A stretch of 64,000 nucleotides of DNA, taken from assembly GCF_000801335.2 (NCBI RefSeq), contig NZ_JSEH01000004.1, forward strand, positions 124,001-188,000. Reading direction: 5' to 3'. Positions within the stretch are counted from its first letter, which is position 1; each line of letters starts with the position of its first letter. Below, piece after piece: positions 51,881 to 61,043 of this stretch. A program made the position numbers and the translations under genes. A model generated the notes under the pieces. It made no database searches, was not told the origin of the DNA, and saw only the letters and a program-made list of their open reading frames with translations. The stretch is from Desulfovibrio sp. TomC. Its GTDB lineage: Bacteria > Desulfobacterota > Desulfovibrionia > Desulfovibrionales > Desulfovibrionaceae.

Positions 51881-52672
51881 ATGAGTCAATCGTCATTGGG
51901 CAAGGAGATGTTTTCCGAATGCCTGGGAACCATGGTTCTCATCATTTTCGGAGCCGGCTGCGTAGCCATGAAAGTCTGCTTCGGCGAGGCCTTGACCATA
52001 ACCTGGGACACCATCACCTTTGGCTGGGGAATGGGCGTCTTTTTCGGCGTGCTGGCCAGCCTGCGCTCCGGCGCGCACATCAACCCCGCCGTGACCCTGG
52101 CCCTGGCCGTGACCGGCCGTTTCCCCTGGGGCAAGGTGTTGCCGTATGCCCTGGCCCAGACCGTCGGCGGCTTTCTCGGCGCGGCCATCGTTTTTCTGGA
52201 TTTCAAGGCCAAATGGATTTTGGTTGACCCGCAGCTGGTCAAGACAGCCGGCATCTTCTGCACCTTCCCGGCCGTGCCCGGATTCTGGCCCGGCTTTACC
52301 GACCAAGTCATCGGGACTGCCGTGCTCATGTTCGGGATTCTCTCCATCGGCGATTTCGGGGCCAAAAACAAAGTGCCCTGGATCGGCCCCGTGGCGGTTG
52401 CCATGCTGGTCATGGCCATCGGCATGAGCCTTGGGGCCATGAACGGTTACGCCATCAACCCGGCCCGCGATTTCGGCCCCCGCTTCTTCGCCCTGGTCGC
52501 CGGGTTCACCCAGCCCAACCTGATGGATACGAGCATTGTTCTGGTGCCCATCCTTGGTCCGCTTGTCGGCGGCCCGCTCGGTGCGCTGATCTATGACAAG
52601 ACCACAGGAGCCCTCAACAAAGATCCCGACGTCTGCTATTGCGAAGACGGCGCACAGGAGTGTCAGTCATGA
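51881..52672 (+). CDS. glpF: Glycerol uptake facilitator (aquaglyceroporin)
   Basis: A 263-residue MIP-family channel for glycerol diffusion. Six spans and the two half-helix boxes AHINPAVT and [12 protein letters not shown] are visible, the latter with the Asp typical of glycerol facilitators. GAGGAGGGGTGCGGC precedes the ATG. Its stop overlaps the glpK start. Confidence 0.95.
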   Translation: MSQSSLGKEMFSECLGTMVLIIFGAGCVAMKVCFGEALTITWDTITFGWGMGVFFGVLASLRSGAHINPAVTLALAVTGRFPWGKVLPYALAQTVGGFLGAAIVFLDFKAKWILVDPQLVKTAGIFCTFPAVPGFWPGFTDQVIGTAVLMFGILSIGDFGAKNKVPWIGPVAVAMLVMAIGMSLGAMNGYAINPARDFGPRFFALVAGFTQPNLMDTSIVLVPILGPLVGGPLGALIYDKTTGALNKDPDVCYCEDGAQECQS

Positions 52673-54162
52673 GCCAGTACGTGTTAGCCCTTGACCAGGG
52701 CACCACCAGTTCCCGGGCCATCCTTTTCACCCGTGAAGGCGACATCAAACAGATCGCGCAAAAAGAATTCACCCAGATCTATCCCCAGCCGGGCTGGGTG
52801 GAGCACAACGCCAACGAGATCTTTGACACCCAGTCCTTCGTTATGCGCGAATGCCTGACCTATGCCGGGGTCGATGCCTCCGAAGTGGCGGCCATCGGCA
52901 TCACCAACCAGCGGGAAACCACCGTGGTCTGGGACAAAAAGTCCGGCGCGCCCATCCACAACGCCATCGTCTGGCAGGATCGCCGCACGGCCGGCTTTTG
53001 CGACGAACTCAAACAGCGCGGCCTGGAAGCGACCATTCGCGCCAAAACCGGCCTCGTCATCGACGCCTATTTCTCCGGCACCAAGGTGCGCTGGATTCTC
53101 GACAACGTGCCCGGAGCCAGAGCCAAGGCCGAAAACGGGGACCTGCTTTTTGGCACCGTCGATTCCTGGGTCATCTGGAACCTGACCAAGGGAGCCGTCC
53201 ACGTCACCGACGAGACCAACGCCAGCCGCACGCTGCTCTTTAACATCAATACCGGCCAGTGGGACGACGAATTGCTGGCCATCATGGACGTGCCCCGGTC
53301 CATGCTGCCCCGGGTGTCCAAGTCCTCGGAAGTGGTCGGCGAGATCCACCCCGAATTCCTGGGCAAGGCCCTGCCCATTGCCGGCAACGCCGGCGACCAG
53401 CAGGCCGCCACCTACGGCAACGCCTGTCTGAAGGAAGGCATGGCCAAGAATACCTACGGCACCGGCTGCTTCATGCTCATGAACACCGGCCAGGCCCCTC
53501 GGGCCAGCACCAACAACCTGCTGACCACCATGGCCTGGGCCACCCCTTCGGGGCGGTATTTCGCCCTGGAGGGCAGCGTGTTTATTGCCGGCGCGGTGGT
53601 GCAGTGGCTGCGCGATGGCCTTGGCATCATCCAGAGCGCGCCGGAAGTCGAACAACTCGCCCTGTCCGTGCCGGACAATGGCGGCGTCTTCCTGGTCCCG
53701 GCCTTTGCCGGCCTTGGCGCGCCGCATTGGGACCAGTACGCCCGCGGCACCATGGTGGGTATCACCCGGGGCACGACCAAGGCCCACATCGCCCGGGCCG
53801 CCCTGGAATCGATAGCCCTGCAGACGCTTGACATCATGGACTGCATGCAAAAAGACGCGGGCATCAAGCTTGCGACGCTTCGCGCTGACGGCGGGGCCAC
53901 CCGCAACAACCTGCTCATGCAGTTCCAGGCCGATGTCCTGGGCGTGCCGGTGGAGCGGCCCATGGTGACCGAGACCACGGCCCTGGGCGCAGCCTATCTG
54001 GCCGGGTTGGCCGTCGGATTCTGGAAGAGCGAAGAGGAAATCGCCACGATGTGGCAGCTTGACCGTCGGTTCGAACCGAATATGGACCAGTCCGTGCGCG
54101 ACAAGCTGCTCCATGACTGGCAGCGGGCCGTGGAACGCAGCAAGGCCTGGGCCGAGGCCTAG
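52669..54162 (+). CDS. glpK: Glycerol kinase
   Basis: Phosphorylates glycerol to glycerol-3-phosphate with ATP. FGGY-family motifs include [46 protein letters not shown] and [17 protein letters not shown]. It has 497 residues, as expected. The ATG overlaps the glpF TGA, so the channel and kinase are made together. This completes uptake, phosphorylation and oxidation of glycerol. Confidence 0.97.
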   Translation: MSQYVLALDQGTTSSRAILFTREGDIKQIAQKEFTQIYPQPGWVEHNANEIFDTQSFVMRECLTYAGVDASEVAAIGITNQRETTVVWDKKSGAPIHNAIVWQDRRTAGFCDELKQRGLEATIRAKTGLVIDAYFSGTKVRWILDNVPGARAKAENGDLLFGTVDSWVIWNLTKGAVHVTDETNASRTLLFNINTGQWDDELLAIMDVPRSMLPRVSKSSEVVGEIHPEFLGKALPIAGNAGDQQAATYGNACLKEGMAKNTYGTGCFMLMNTGQAPRASTNNLLTTMAWATPSGRYFALEGSVFIAGAVVQWLRDGLGIIQSAPEVEQLALSVPDNGGVFLVPAFAGLGAPHWDQYARGTMVGITRGTTKAHIARAALESIALQTLDIMDCMQKDAGIKLATLRADGGATRNNLLMQFQADVLGVPVERPMVTETTALGAAYLAGLAVGFWKSEEEIATMWQLDRRFEPNMDQSVRDKLLHDWQRAVERSKAWAEA

Positions 54163-54189
54163 ACGCCCTCGTTTAATCCAGAGGGGAGT

Positions 54190-54232
54190 GCCTCCGGCGG
54201 CCAAAGGGCGTGCCCTTTGGAAACCCACCTGG
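54190..54232 (+). repeat. Interspersed GCCTCCGGCG repeat (copy 3)
   Basis: GCCTCCGGCGGCCAAAGGGC continues with GTGCCCTTTGGAAACCCACC. The CCAAAGGGC/GCCCTTTGG arms form a 9-bp hairpin. It matches the element at 44987-45032 in the opposite orientation and lies 27 bases after glpK. Confidence 0.75.
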
Positions 54233-54285
54233 AATATGCTTGATTGAGTCCGCGCACCTTGCTCCGTCGGTGCGGCGCATATACA

Positions 54286-54317
54286 GGTCCGGGAGGTTGC
54301 CGCCTCCCGGACCTTTT
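54286..54317 (+). terminator. Rho-independent terminator of the glycerol operon
   Basis: GGTCCGGGAGG (54286-54296) pairs with CCTCCCGGACC (54303-54313), then TTTT. It ends transcription before ruvC. Confidence 0.9.
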
Positions 54318-54378
54318 GCTGCCGGGGGGCATTTTTCGGGACTGGCGCTTCGGCCGGACAAAAGGTAGGACCACGGGC

Positions 54379-54891
54379 ATGGAACACAGGGGCGGCGATA
54401 CGATCATCCTCGGGCTCGATCCCGGGTCGCGGATCACGGGCTACGGCTTTGTGCGCGAACGCTCGGGCGTGCTCGAACTGCTGGGGGCCGGCGTGGTGCG
54501 CACCGCTTCCCAGCCCGATTTCCCCAGCCGCCTGGGCGTTATTTTTACCGCCGTGGCCGAACTCATCAACCAGTTCGGACCAACGGAAGCCTCGGTGGAA
54601 AACGTGTTCGTCTCCAAAAACGCGGCCACGGCCTTGAAACTCGGCCAGGCCCGGGGGGCGGCCCTGGCGGCCTGCTCCGTGGCCGGGCTGCCGGTCTTTT
54701 CCTACGAGCCGACGGTGATCAAACAAAGCCTTGTAGGCACGGGACGGGCCGAGAAGTCCCAGGTGGCCTTCATGGTGACGCGGGTGCTGGCATGTCGGGA
54801 GACTTTCACCGTGGACGCAACCGACGCACTGGCCGCGGCCGTGTGTCATCTGAACCAAAGGCGGCTGACCCGCCTGTGCGGGGCGCGATGA
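54379..54891 (+). CDS. ruvC: Holliday junction resolvase RuvC
   Basis: A dimeric endonuclease that cleaves four-way junctions. The four catalytic acids are in place: Asp in ILGLDPGSRITG, Glu in SVENVFVSKN and two Asp in VDATDALAAAVCH. It has 170 residues. The ATG at 54379 begins MEHRGGDTIILGLDPG. The stop overlaps the ruvA start (ATGA). Confidence 0.96.
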   Translation: MEHRGGDTIILGLDPGSRITGYGFVRERSGVLELLGAGVVRTASQPDFPSRLGVIFTAVAELINQFGPTEASVENVFVSKNAATALKLGQARGAALAACSVAGLPVFSYEPTVIKQSLVGTGRAEKSQVAFMVTRVLACRETFTVDATDALAAAVCHLNQRRLTRLCGAR

Positions 54892-55496
54892 TCGGCTATA
54901 TTGAGGGCCGGGTGCTGGCCCGGCGCGACCGCTTCGCCATTGTGCTCACCCCGGGCGGGGTGGGCTACGAACTTGAGCTGCCGACCCCGGTGGCGGCGGC
55001 GCTGCCGGCCACGGGCGGCCAGACGGCCCTGTTTGTCCATACCGTGGTGCGCGAGGACGCCCTGGAACTCTTCGGTTTTGCCGCCCTTGAGGACCGCGAA
55101 ACCTTCCGGGCGCTTATTGGCATCAGCAAACTCGGGCCGCGCACGGCGCTGGCCATTTTGTCGCAATTTTCCAGCGACGACCTGCTGCGCATCGTGGCCG
55201 CCGGCGACGCCGAGGCCCTGGTGGCGGTGCCGGGCATCGGCAAAAAAAGCGCCCAACGCATTTTTATCGAGCTTTCCTATAAGCTTGAAGGCCGCGCCCC
55301 GGTGGCCGGTCCGGCCGCTGGCGCACCCCTGCCCGGCGGCGTCTTGGGCGATGTGGCGGCCGGGCTGACCAATCTCGGCTATCCCGAGGCCGACGCCCGG
55401 CGCGTGGCCGCCGGGGTGCTTGAGGACGAGCCGGATCTCGACGTGGCCGGGGCGCTTCGCCAGGCCCTCAAGCGGCTGGCGGCGGCCAAGGCATGA
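54888..55496 (+). CDS. ruvA: Holliday junction DNA helicase subunit RuvA
   Basis: A tetrameric junction-binding protein (202 residues). N-terminal OB fold [13 protein letters not shown], paired helix-hairpin-helix motifs ([17 protein letters not shown] and [19 protein letters not shown]), and a C-terminal RuvB-contacting domain are visible. It overlaps ruvC and ruvB by four bases each. Confidence 0.96.
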   Translation: MIGYIEGRVLARRDRFAIVLTPGGVGYELELPTPVAAALPATGGQTALFVHTVVREDALELFGFAALEDRETFRALIGISKLGPRTALAILSQFSSDDLLRIVAAGDAEALVAVPGIGKKSAQRIFIELSYKLEGRAPVAGPAAGAPLPGGVLGDVAAGLTNLGYPEADARRVAAGVLEDEPDLDVAGALRQALKRLAAAKA

Positions 55497-56497
55497 GCAT
55501 GGACAAGGCGTTCTGTCCGCCAGACGGGATCGTGGCGGCCGCGTCCCTCCCCGACGACACCATTCGCCCGTCGCGCCTGGATGATTTTATCGGCCAGGAC
55601 GATTTGCGGGCCAATCTGCGCGTCTTTTTGCAGGCGGCCATGGAGCAGGGCCGAAGCTTGGACCACAGCCTGCTCTACGGCCCCCCGGGCCTTGGCAAGA
55701 CCACCCTGGCCCAGATCATGTCTTCGGAACTGGGCGTCAATCTGGTCCAGACCACCGGGCCGGTCCTGGAACGTTGCGGCGATCTGGCCGCCATCGTCAC
55801 CAATCTGCGCCGGGGCGACATCCTCTTTATTGATGAGATCCACCGCATGCCGCCGGCGGTCGAGGAAATCCTCTATCCGGCCATGGAGGATTTCAAGCTT
55901 GATCTCATCATCGGCCAGGGTCCGGGAGCCAGGACGGTGCGCATCGATCTTGAACCGTTCACCCTGGTCGGGGCCACCACCCGGTTGGGGCTTTTGACTT
56001 CGCCCTTGCGCGACCGGTTTGGCGTGATTTTCCGCCTGGAATTTTACGATCCCTCCGAGCTGGCCCGCATCGTCACCCGGGCCGCCGCCATCCTCGGCAT
56101 CGGCATCACCCCGGCCGGGGCTTTGGCCATTGGCCAGCGCTCCCGGGGCACGCCGCGCATTGCCAACCGGCTGCTGCGCCGGTTGCGCGATTTCGCCGTG
56201 GTGGCCGGGGCGGCGACTCTGGACGAGGAACTTGCCAATACCGCTTTGCTGCGCCTGGACGTCGATCCGAGCGGCCTGGACCAGATGGATCGCAAGATTC
56301 TGGAAACCCTCATCAATCATTATGAAGGCGGCCCGGTCGGGGTCAAAACCCTGGCTGTGGCCATAAGCGAAGAAGTGCGCACCCTGGAGGAGATTTACGA
56401 ACCCTATCTCATCCAGTGCGGGCTTATTAAACGCACGTCGCGCGGCCGGGTGGCCACGGCCAAGGCCTATGCCCATTTGAAGATGCAGCTGACGTAA
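55493..56497 (+). CDS. ruvB: Holliday junction DNA helicase motor RuvB
   Basis: A hexameric AAA+ branch-migration motor of 334 residues. Walker A is [14 protein letters not shown] and Walker [12 protein letters not shown]; sensor and arginine-finger region is [13 protein letters not shown]; the C-terminal winged helix contains [13 protein letters not shown]. It acts with RuvA and RuvC encoded upstream. Confidence 0.97.
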   Translation: MSMDKAFCPPDGIVAAASLPDDTIRPSRLDDFIGQDDLRANLRVFLQAAMEQGRSLDHSLLYGPPGLGKTTLAQIMSSELGVNLVQTTGPVLERCGDLAAIVTNLRRGDILFIDEIHRMPPAVEEILYPAMEDFKLDLIIGQGPGARTVRIDLEPFTLVGATTRLGLLTSPLRDRFGVIFRLEFYDPSELARIVTRAAAILGIGITPAGALAIGQRSRGTPRIANRLLRRLRDFAVVAGAATLDEELANTALLRLDVDPSGLDQMDRKILETLINHYEGGPVGVKTLAVAISEEVRTLEEIYEPYLIQCGLIKRTSRGRVATAKAYAHLKMQLT

Positions 56498-56516
56498 GCG
56501 ACCGAAGGATACGACC

Positions 56517-57263
56517 ATGCCCGAAACCCGGCTTTCCGTGGAGCTGCTTGCCCACACCCCCGATGCCCTGGCCCTGATCTATGCCGCCTTTCGCCAATGT
56601 TACCATCCCGGGTATGTGGCGGACATGTGGCCGCGCCTGTTGTCCGGCGAGATCACAGCGGAGAAGCAGGCTGCGTTCGTGGCCCGCATCCTGGATTCCG
56701 GCCATGAATCGCCCATCGAACACGTTTCCTTCACTTTTGCCGTGGCCGGGGTGTCCCGGGCGCTGTCGCACCAGCTCGTGCGCCACCGCATTGCCAGCTA
56801 TTCCCAGCAGTCCCAGCGCTACGTGGACGCAGTGGGCTTTGATTACGTCCTGCCGCCGCAGATAGCGGCCATTCCCGAGGCCCGGGCGCGCTACGAGGCG
56901 GCCATGGAGCAGGCCGGGGCGGCGTATGGCGAGTTGCAGGAGATCCTCACCCGCCATGGCCGGGGCGACAAGGCCAACGAGGACGCCCGGTTCGTCTTGC
57001 CCAACGCCTGCGAGACCAAGATTGTCGTGACCATGAACTGCCGGTCGCTGCTGCACTTCTTCGAACTGCGCTGCTGCACCCGGGCCCAGTGGGAGATCCG
57101 GGCCATGGCCCTGGCCATGCTGGCCCTGAGCCGGGAGGCGCTGCCGGTGATTTTTGCCCGGGCCGGGGCGCGGTGCGAGCGGCTGGGCTATTGCCCGGAA
57201 TCCGAACGATTTTGCTGTGGCCGATATCCGCGTCTTGAACAAACTGGTTCCATTTCGTCCTAA
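56517..57263 (+). CDS. thyX: Flavin-dependent thymidylate synthase ThyX
   Basis: Makes dTMP from dUMP using methylene-tetrahydrofolate and FAD. The signature RHRx7S is present as RHRIASYSQQSQRY, with the preceding SPIEHVSFTF segment. It has 248 residues. The ATG has GAAGGATACGACC upstream and lies 19 bases after ruvB, so it probably belongs to the same transcript. Confidence 0.95.
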   Translation: MPETRLSVELLAHTPDALALIYAAFRQCYHPGYVADMWPRLLSGEITAEKQAAFVARILDSGHESPIEHVSFTFAVAGVSRALSHQLVRHRIASYSQQSQRYVDAVGFDYVLPPQIAAIPEARARYEAAMEQAGAAYGELQEILTRHGRGDKANEDARFVLPNACETKIVVTMNCRSLLHFFELRCCTRAQWEIRAMALAMLALSREALPVIFARAGARCERLGYCPESERFCCGRYPRLEQTGSISS

Positions 57264-57299
57264 TTCCTGAAATTCGGCTTTCTGGGGCATTTTTTCTCA

Positions 57300-57326
57300 C
57301 CCGTCACGAAAGTGGCGGGTTTTTTC
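57300..57326 (+). terminator. Rho-independent terminator after thyX
   Basis: CCCGTCAC (57300-57307), loop GAAA, GTGGCGGG (57312-57319), then TTTTTT. Confidence 0.93.
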
Positions 57327-57503
57327 GTTTGGCCGGTCCAAAGGCCAGTAAATGCGGGGCTGAATTTTTTTTCTTAATGAAATAAGAGGATTGTTCGTGC
57401 CGTGTGCATGTTGGCCTGAGGCTGTGGGGAGCCGCAAAGGCAAGGGCCAAGCGGATTTTCGGGCAGGTCAACCCAAAAGTTGCATGTTGGAAGATGAAAT
57501 ATT

Positions 57504-57551
57504 TTGACTGTCATTGAGTAATATTGAGATAAACATGGATTACCATGTTTA
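57504..57551 (+). promoter_or_regulatory. Candidate promoter overlapped by a perfect dyad
   Basis: TTGACT (57504-57509) is followed after 18 bases by GATAAA (57528-57533). TAAACATGG (57530-57538) and CCATGTTTA (57543-57551) form a perfect 9-bp inverted repeat across ATTA, placed over the -10 and expected +1. This is the layout of a repressed or autoregulated promoter. Confidence 0.5.
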
Positions 57552-57566
57552 AAACTCTTTCACAGA

Positions 57567-57575
57567 TGTGTATAA
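57567..57575 (-). promoter_or_regulatory. Single DnaA-box-like site
   Basis: TTATACACA on the minus strand matches the relaxed DnaA box TTATNCACA. It lies about 190 bases upstream of the DnaA-family start codon and may serve autoregulation. Only one box was noticed. Confidence 0.45.
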
Positions 57576-57611
57576 AAAAATCCGCCTGCCCAAAACCCAG
57601 GCTCCAGGCGG
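57574..57611 (-). terminator. Minus-strand terminator without an upstream gene
   Basis: CCGCCTG (57582-57588) and CAGGCGG (57605-57611) form a stem. Read on the minus strand it is followed by seven T (A run at 57574-57580). No protein-coding gene is seen for it to terminate, so an antisense or small RNA ending here is possible. Confidence 0.45.
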
Positions 57612-57767
57612 GCTGGCGCGACCCCCCAAATCCCCCGGTTCTCCTGGCCTGACGGAAATATCAATTGATTTCGAAGGATTGCATTGTAGAGAACAAAATG
57701 GCCGGCTGGCGGAAAGCGGTCCCTAATCGTCCTTTGCCCGACCGCTCCCCGGCCGTAGGGTGCGCGC

Positions 57768-59132
57768 ATGGAAACGATTTGGTCACAAACCAAAGAGCTG
57801 CTCGAAAAGACGCTGAGCCCCGGACTCTTCAACCTCTGGATCAAACCGCTTGCGGCCCGGGCCCGCGACGGCGTCCTTGAACTCGACGCACCCAACGCCT
57901 TCGTGGCCTCCTGGGTGCGGGAACGACTGAGCGATTCCATAGCCGAAGCCGCCGCCGTGGTCATGGGCGTCCGCCCGGAAATCATTGTCGCCGAAGCCAA
58001 GCCGACCAGTGCCGCCCCGCGCAGCCGTCGCCAGGAGACGCCCAAAGCCGCCGGCCCCCGGCCCGTGGCCGCCTCGCTGACCCTGCCCGTGGCCCCGCGC
58101 GCCCCGGAACTGGCCGCCGACCGCTTTCGCTTCAGCTACGACGAATTCGTCGTTGGCCCCTCCAACGAGATGGCCTACGCTGCCAGCCGGGGCATCTGCG
58201 ACATGTCGCTGACCGCGGACCAGCTTTTCATCAGTTCGGCCCCGGGCCTGGGCAAGACCCATCTCATTCAGGCCATGGGCCGGCGGCTGTGCCACAGCGA
58301 TCCGGGCCAGCGCCAGCCCCGGGTGGCCTATCTTTCGGCCGAGGAATTCGCCAACCGCCTCATCATGGCCATCAAGACCCGGCAGGTGGAGCAGTTCAAG
58401 GCCGCGTTCCGGGAAAACGTCGATGTGCTTCTGTTGGAAGACATCCATTTTTTCCGCGACAAGCCGCGCATCCAGGACGAGCTCTTAAATACCCTCAAAG
58501 CCCTCAATTCCCGGGGCTGCCGTCTGGTCTTCACCAGTTCCTTTCTGCCCAAGGAACTCTCGGGCCTGGACAACCAGCTCTTATCGCGCATCAATTCCGG
58601 CTTTCTGGCTGTCATCGACAAGCCCGACCGGGAGACCCGGCGGCGCATTCTGGAGCGCAAGGCCGCTATCCATCAGGTGCTTCTGCCTGAGGACGTGTCC
58701 ACGCTTTTGGCCGACAAGCTCTCGGCCGACGTGCGCCAGCTGGAAAGCTGCCTGCAAAACCTGGCGCTCAAGGCCCGACTGCTCAATTGCCGCATCTCCG
58801 TCGATCTGGCCTGGGAAGTGCTTCGCCACTACGACGTGGACGCCGCGCCGCGCACCATTGACGACATCGTGGCCTATGTCTGCGACGTCTACCGGCTCTC
58901 GCCCGACCAGCTCAAGTCCAAATCGCGCAAGCGCCAGCTCGTTCTGGCCCGCAATACGGCTTTCCTGCTGGCCCGGCAGCACACCGACCTGTCGTTGGCC
59001 GACATCGGCACCCGGTTCAATCGCCGCCACTCCACGGTGGTCAAGGGCATCACTTCCCTGGAGAAGCATTTGTCCCTCAAAACCCCGCTTGGCCGGGAGT
59101 TGGAGCGCACCATCGACCAGATGCGGGCCTAA
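57768..59132 (+). CDS. dnaA: DnaA-family replication initiator, divergent copy
   Basis: A 454-residue protein with all DnaA domains: N-terminal METIWSQTKELLEKTLSPGL, a linker, the AAA+ domain with Walker A SAPGLGKTH (Lys163), and C-terminal domain IV. It departs from typical DnaA in Walker B (VLLLEDIHFF, where LIDDIQF is usual), in the arginine-finger region (NQLLSRINSGF) and in the DNA-contact signature (RFNRRHSTV, where GRDHTTV is usual). It may be a paralogue with its own sites and not the main initiator. The ATG follows an unremarkable GTGCGCGC leader. Confidence 0.88.
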   Translation: METIWSQTKELLEKTLSPGLFNLWIKPLAARARDGVLELDAPNAFVASWVRERLSDSIAEAAAVVMGVRPEIIVAEAKPTSAAPRSRRQETPKAAGPRPVAASLTLPVAPRAPELAADRFRFSYDEFVVGPSNEMAYAASRGICDMSLTADQLFISSAPGLGKTHLIQAMGRRLCHSDPGQRQPRVAYLSAEEFANRLIMAIKTRQVEQFKAAFRENVDVLLLEDIHFFRDKPRIQDELLNTLKALNSRGCRLVFTSSFLPKELSGLDNQLLSRINSGFLAVIDKPDRETRRRILERKAAIHQVLLPEDVSTLLADKLSADVRQLESCLQNLALKARLLNCRISVDLAWEVLRHYDVDAAPRTIDDIVAYVCDVYRLSPDQLKSKSRKRQLVLARNTAFLLARQHTDLSLADIGTRFNRRHSTVVKGITSLEKHLSLKTPLGRELERTIDQMRA

Positions 59133-59283
59133 ACGCCGCGCACAAGGATTTCCCCTTCAGGCCCCCTTCGAGGGCAGCCCTGCCACACGCTCCGGCGACC
59201 AACACCAGGCGCCCTGTGGAGCCGGCAGGCAGACTCGAAAACAGAGAACAAGCACCAGCTAGGGGGAGGCCGCCATTGGCCGG

Positions 59284-59322
59284 GCAGACGTCGGACTGAA
59301 AAGTCCGGCGTCTGCTTTTTTT
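59284..59322 (+). terminator. Rho-independent terminator of the DnaA-family gene
   Basis: GCAGACGTCGGACT (59284-59297), loop GAAA, AGTCCGGCGTCTGC (59302-59315), then seven T. It is a 14-position stem with one internal mismatch. Confidence 0.93.
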
Positions 59323-59334
59323 GGGGGGGGAGCG

Positions 59335-59505
59335 GCGTAGACGGCAGCAGTCTTGGAGGCGTTGGCCCGATTGGTCAACCCGCGCAGGGCGTTGGTCTCG
59401 GCGGTGCGGCCGGTGCCCGGCCCGGCCTAGGCGTATGCTTCGACGACCGCAGCGTCCTTGGTCGCCTGGGTCAGCCGGCCGACGGTGTCGTTGGGGGGTG
59501 CGAGC
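59335..59505 (-). pseudogene. Rhs/YD-repeat relic A
   Basis: On the minus strand the DNA reads VGRLTQATKDAAVVEAYA, a stop, then GRTAETNALRGLTNR. This is the YD-repeat pattern GRL...DGxVVExYAY followed by GR..ETNALRGI of Rhs proteins. No start or long frame is present, and an internal stop shows decay. Confidence 0.65.
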
Positions 59506-59512
59506 AGATACG

Positions 59513-59540
59513 TTGACTTTTGCCGGTCGCATGTTACCTT
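59513..59540 (+). promoter_or_regulatory. Candidate promoter of the MazE/MazF pair
   Basis: TTGACT (59513-59518) with a 16-base spacer to TACCTT (59535-59540), about 20 bases before the antitoxin start and its AAAGGAG. The -10 is weak. Confidence 0.4.
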
Positions 59541-59560
59541 TTGAAAAAAGGAGCCACGCC

Positions 59561-59773
59561 ATGCAAGCCCATATGACCAAGCAGAACCGTTACCGCGCCA
59601 GGCTCAGGGAGCAGGGATTGCGGCCAATCCAGATTTGGGTTCCCGACACCCGCCGCCCTGGCTTCGCCGAGGAATGCCGCCGGCAGTCCCAGCTTGTGAG
59701 CAGCGACCCGCACGAGCGGGAACACCTCGATTGTGCGGCCACGGCCGCCGCGACCATCGAGGGTTGGGAATGA
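59561..59773 (+). CDS. MazE-family (DUF3018-type) antitoxin
   Basis: A 70-residue antitoxin candidate: MTKQNRYRARLREQGLRPIQ, then IWVPDTRRPGFAEECRRQSQ, with an acidic, helical C-terminus. This matches the DUF3018 group of MazE-like proteins paired with MazF. The ATG at 59561 follows AAAAAAGGAGCCACGCC. The TGA overlaps the toxin ATG, the usual coupling for such pairs. An in-frame ATG at residue 5 is an alternative start. Confidence 0.82.
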   Translation: MQAHMTKQNRYRARLREQGLRPIQIWVPDTRRPGFAEECRRQSQLVSSDPHEREHLDCAATAAATIEGWE

Positions 59774-60096
59774 AGCGCGGGGATCTCGTGACAGTTTCGC
59801 TCTCTGGCGACTACGGAAAGCCCCGCCCCGCCCTGGTCATTCAATCCGACTTGTTTGCCGACCACGCATCCGTGACGCTCTTGCCGATCACAGGATTTTG
59901 CGTGGAGGGCGCGCCCCTGTTGCGTTTTGATGTTGAACCAGATGAAGCGAACGGGCTACGCAAACCGTCCCAAGTGATGATCGACAAAACCAGCACAGTC
60001 CCCCGTGAAAAAGTTGACGGCCCATTCGGCCGTTTAGATGACGAAACGATGCTGGAGATTACAAGGGCGCTTTCGGTGTTTTTTGGGATAGCATGA
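59770..60096 (+). CDS. MazF-family mRNA interferase toxin
   Basis: A 108-residue PemK/MazF-type endoribonuclease: MKRGDLVTVSLSGDYGKPRP then ALVIQSD, SVTLLPITG, SQVMIDKTSTVPREKVDGPF then GRLDD. The Arg/Lys-rich N-terminal loop and the DKxxxVPxEKV segment are family features. It overlaps its antitoxin by four bases. The pair is inserted, opposite in strand, among Rhs relics. Confidence 0.88.
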   Translation: MKRGDLVTVSLSGDYGKPRPALVIQSDLFADHASVTLLPITGFCVEGAPLLRFDVEPDEANGLRKPSQVMIDKTSTVPREKVDGPFGRLDDETMLEITRALSVFFGIA

Positions 60097-60294
60097 CGCT
60101 ACAGAACAAAATTCGGGCCATCCAACACGTCTCCAGCAAACAGTATTGTACGGCGCGATCGTGGGAAAAAGTTGGATTGCCGCGAAACGATTTGAAGGGG
60201 TGCTTGCCTTGCTGCCTGACGGGTTGGGTGGGCAAGTCTGGTTTGAGACCGACGCCGAGCGCCTGATTGCTGCCGCGTTCGGCGGTGGGACAGG
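60097..60294. other. Region after mazF with a short unsupported frame
   Basis: A plus-strand frame ending at 60298 reads LYGAIVGKSWIAAKRFEGVL and FETDAERLIAAAFGGGTG, which looks like protein. It lacks an ATG/GTG and a ribosome site. It may be the end of a lost gene. Confidence 0.25.
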
Positions 60295-60640
60295 GTAAGT
60301 CAAGGGTTGACCAAGCCGATACGATCAGCGCCCGAACCTATGCTGGTGTAGCCGCCCGAGCCGGTGAGCAGAAACGGTTCCCGTTGGGGTCGGTCTCCGC
60401 TCGCAGCGACCCGACTTGGTCACCCGGCCTTTGGCATCAAGGACATGGTCGAAGTGATTGCCGTTGGGATCGGTTTCGGTCAGCACCTGCCCGCCATTCG
60501 GGTAGGTGCCCCGGGTGAGACGACTCGCACCGTCCACCTTGAGTGCCGTGCGTTGGCCGTTCGGGACCACGAGGGCCGTGCCCCGCCGTCCGAGTCGCGT
60601 TCGAGGGTGATGACGTCGCCAAGCGGGACGATTACTTATG
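60295..60640 (-). pseudogene. Rhs/YD-repeat relic B
   Basis: Minus-strand pieces in three frames join into an Rhs-like stretch: GDVITLERDSDGG, then NGQRTALKVDGASRLTRGTY, PNGGQVLTETDPNGNHFDHV, LDAKGRVTKSG, and finally ETDPNGNRFLLTGSGGYTSI ending in GLVNP and a stop. At least two frameshifts separate them, so this is a broken gene. Confidence 0.75.
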
Positions 60641-60737
60641 CGTCCTTGAGTTTCACTTGCTCGGATTTTATCATGTGCCTACTGACGTGGATAACAAAAT
60701 TTGAATGAAATCAATAATGTTGTGGCAAGGAGTTGCA

Positions 60738-61001
60738 TTAGTTTAATGTCTCCCCAAGTATTCTTGAAATGTATTTTCTGGTTCGTATAAAAGCGATGAC
60801 GCCACCAAATATTGATATTATTGTAAAAATAAATAGAATTCCAAATTCTAAAAACTGCGAGTTTGACCTGTGTGAAACAAAAAAGAGCAAAGGAGATTCT
60901 AAAGCAAATATCATGCCAGACACAATTGATGATATGGTAACTGATATAGATATAATGACTCCGTTTTTTAAATGCGTCGATAGTTTATTGTGTGGTTTCA
61001 T
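60738..61001 (-). CDS. Small AT-rich membrane protein in the Rhs remnant
   Basis: An 87-residue frame with two strong membrane spans (VIISISVTISSIVSGMIFAL and FGILFIFTIISIFGGVIAFI) and a basic end. Codon use is strongly AT-rich, unlike the rest of the window. No ribosome site is obvious. Membrane immunity proteins often follow Rhs toxins, so that role is suggested by position only. Confidence 0.45.
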   Translation of the reverse strand: MKPHNKLSTHLKNGVIISISVTISSIVSGMIFALESPLLFFVSHRSNSQFLEFGILFIFTIISIFGGVIAFIRTRKYISRILGETLN

Positions 61002-61043
61002 TGCGACTACAGTGCTAGCTTGTTTGTTAATAAGCTATTCATG

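Larger units (their letters stand above)
57327..57767. other. Long AT-rich leader upstream of the DnaA-family gene
   Basis: About 440 bases with no supported gene. It contains an AT-rich stretch (57365-57390 and 57495-57580), a promoter-like site with a dyad, one TTATNCACA-type DnaA box and a minus-strand terminator, each listed separately. No cluster of DnaA boxes that would prove an origin was seen by eye. Confidence 0.5.

Noticed and set aside
57327-57767. Chromosome origin oriC
   Set aside because: Only one DnaA box was found and the adjacent DnaA is atypical; no dnaN, recF or gyrB lies nearby.
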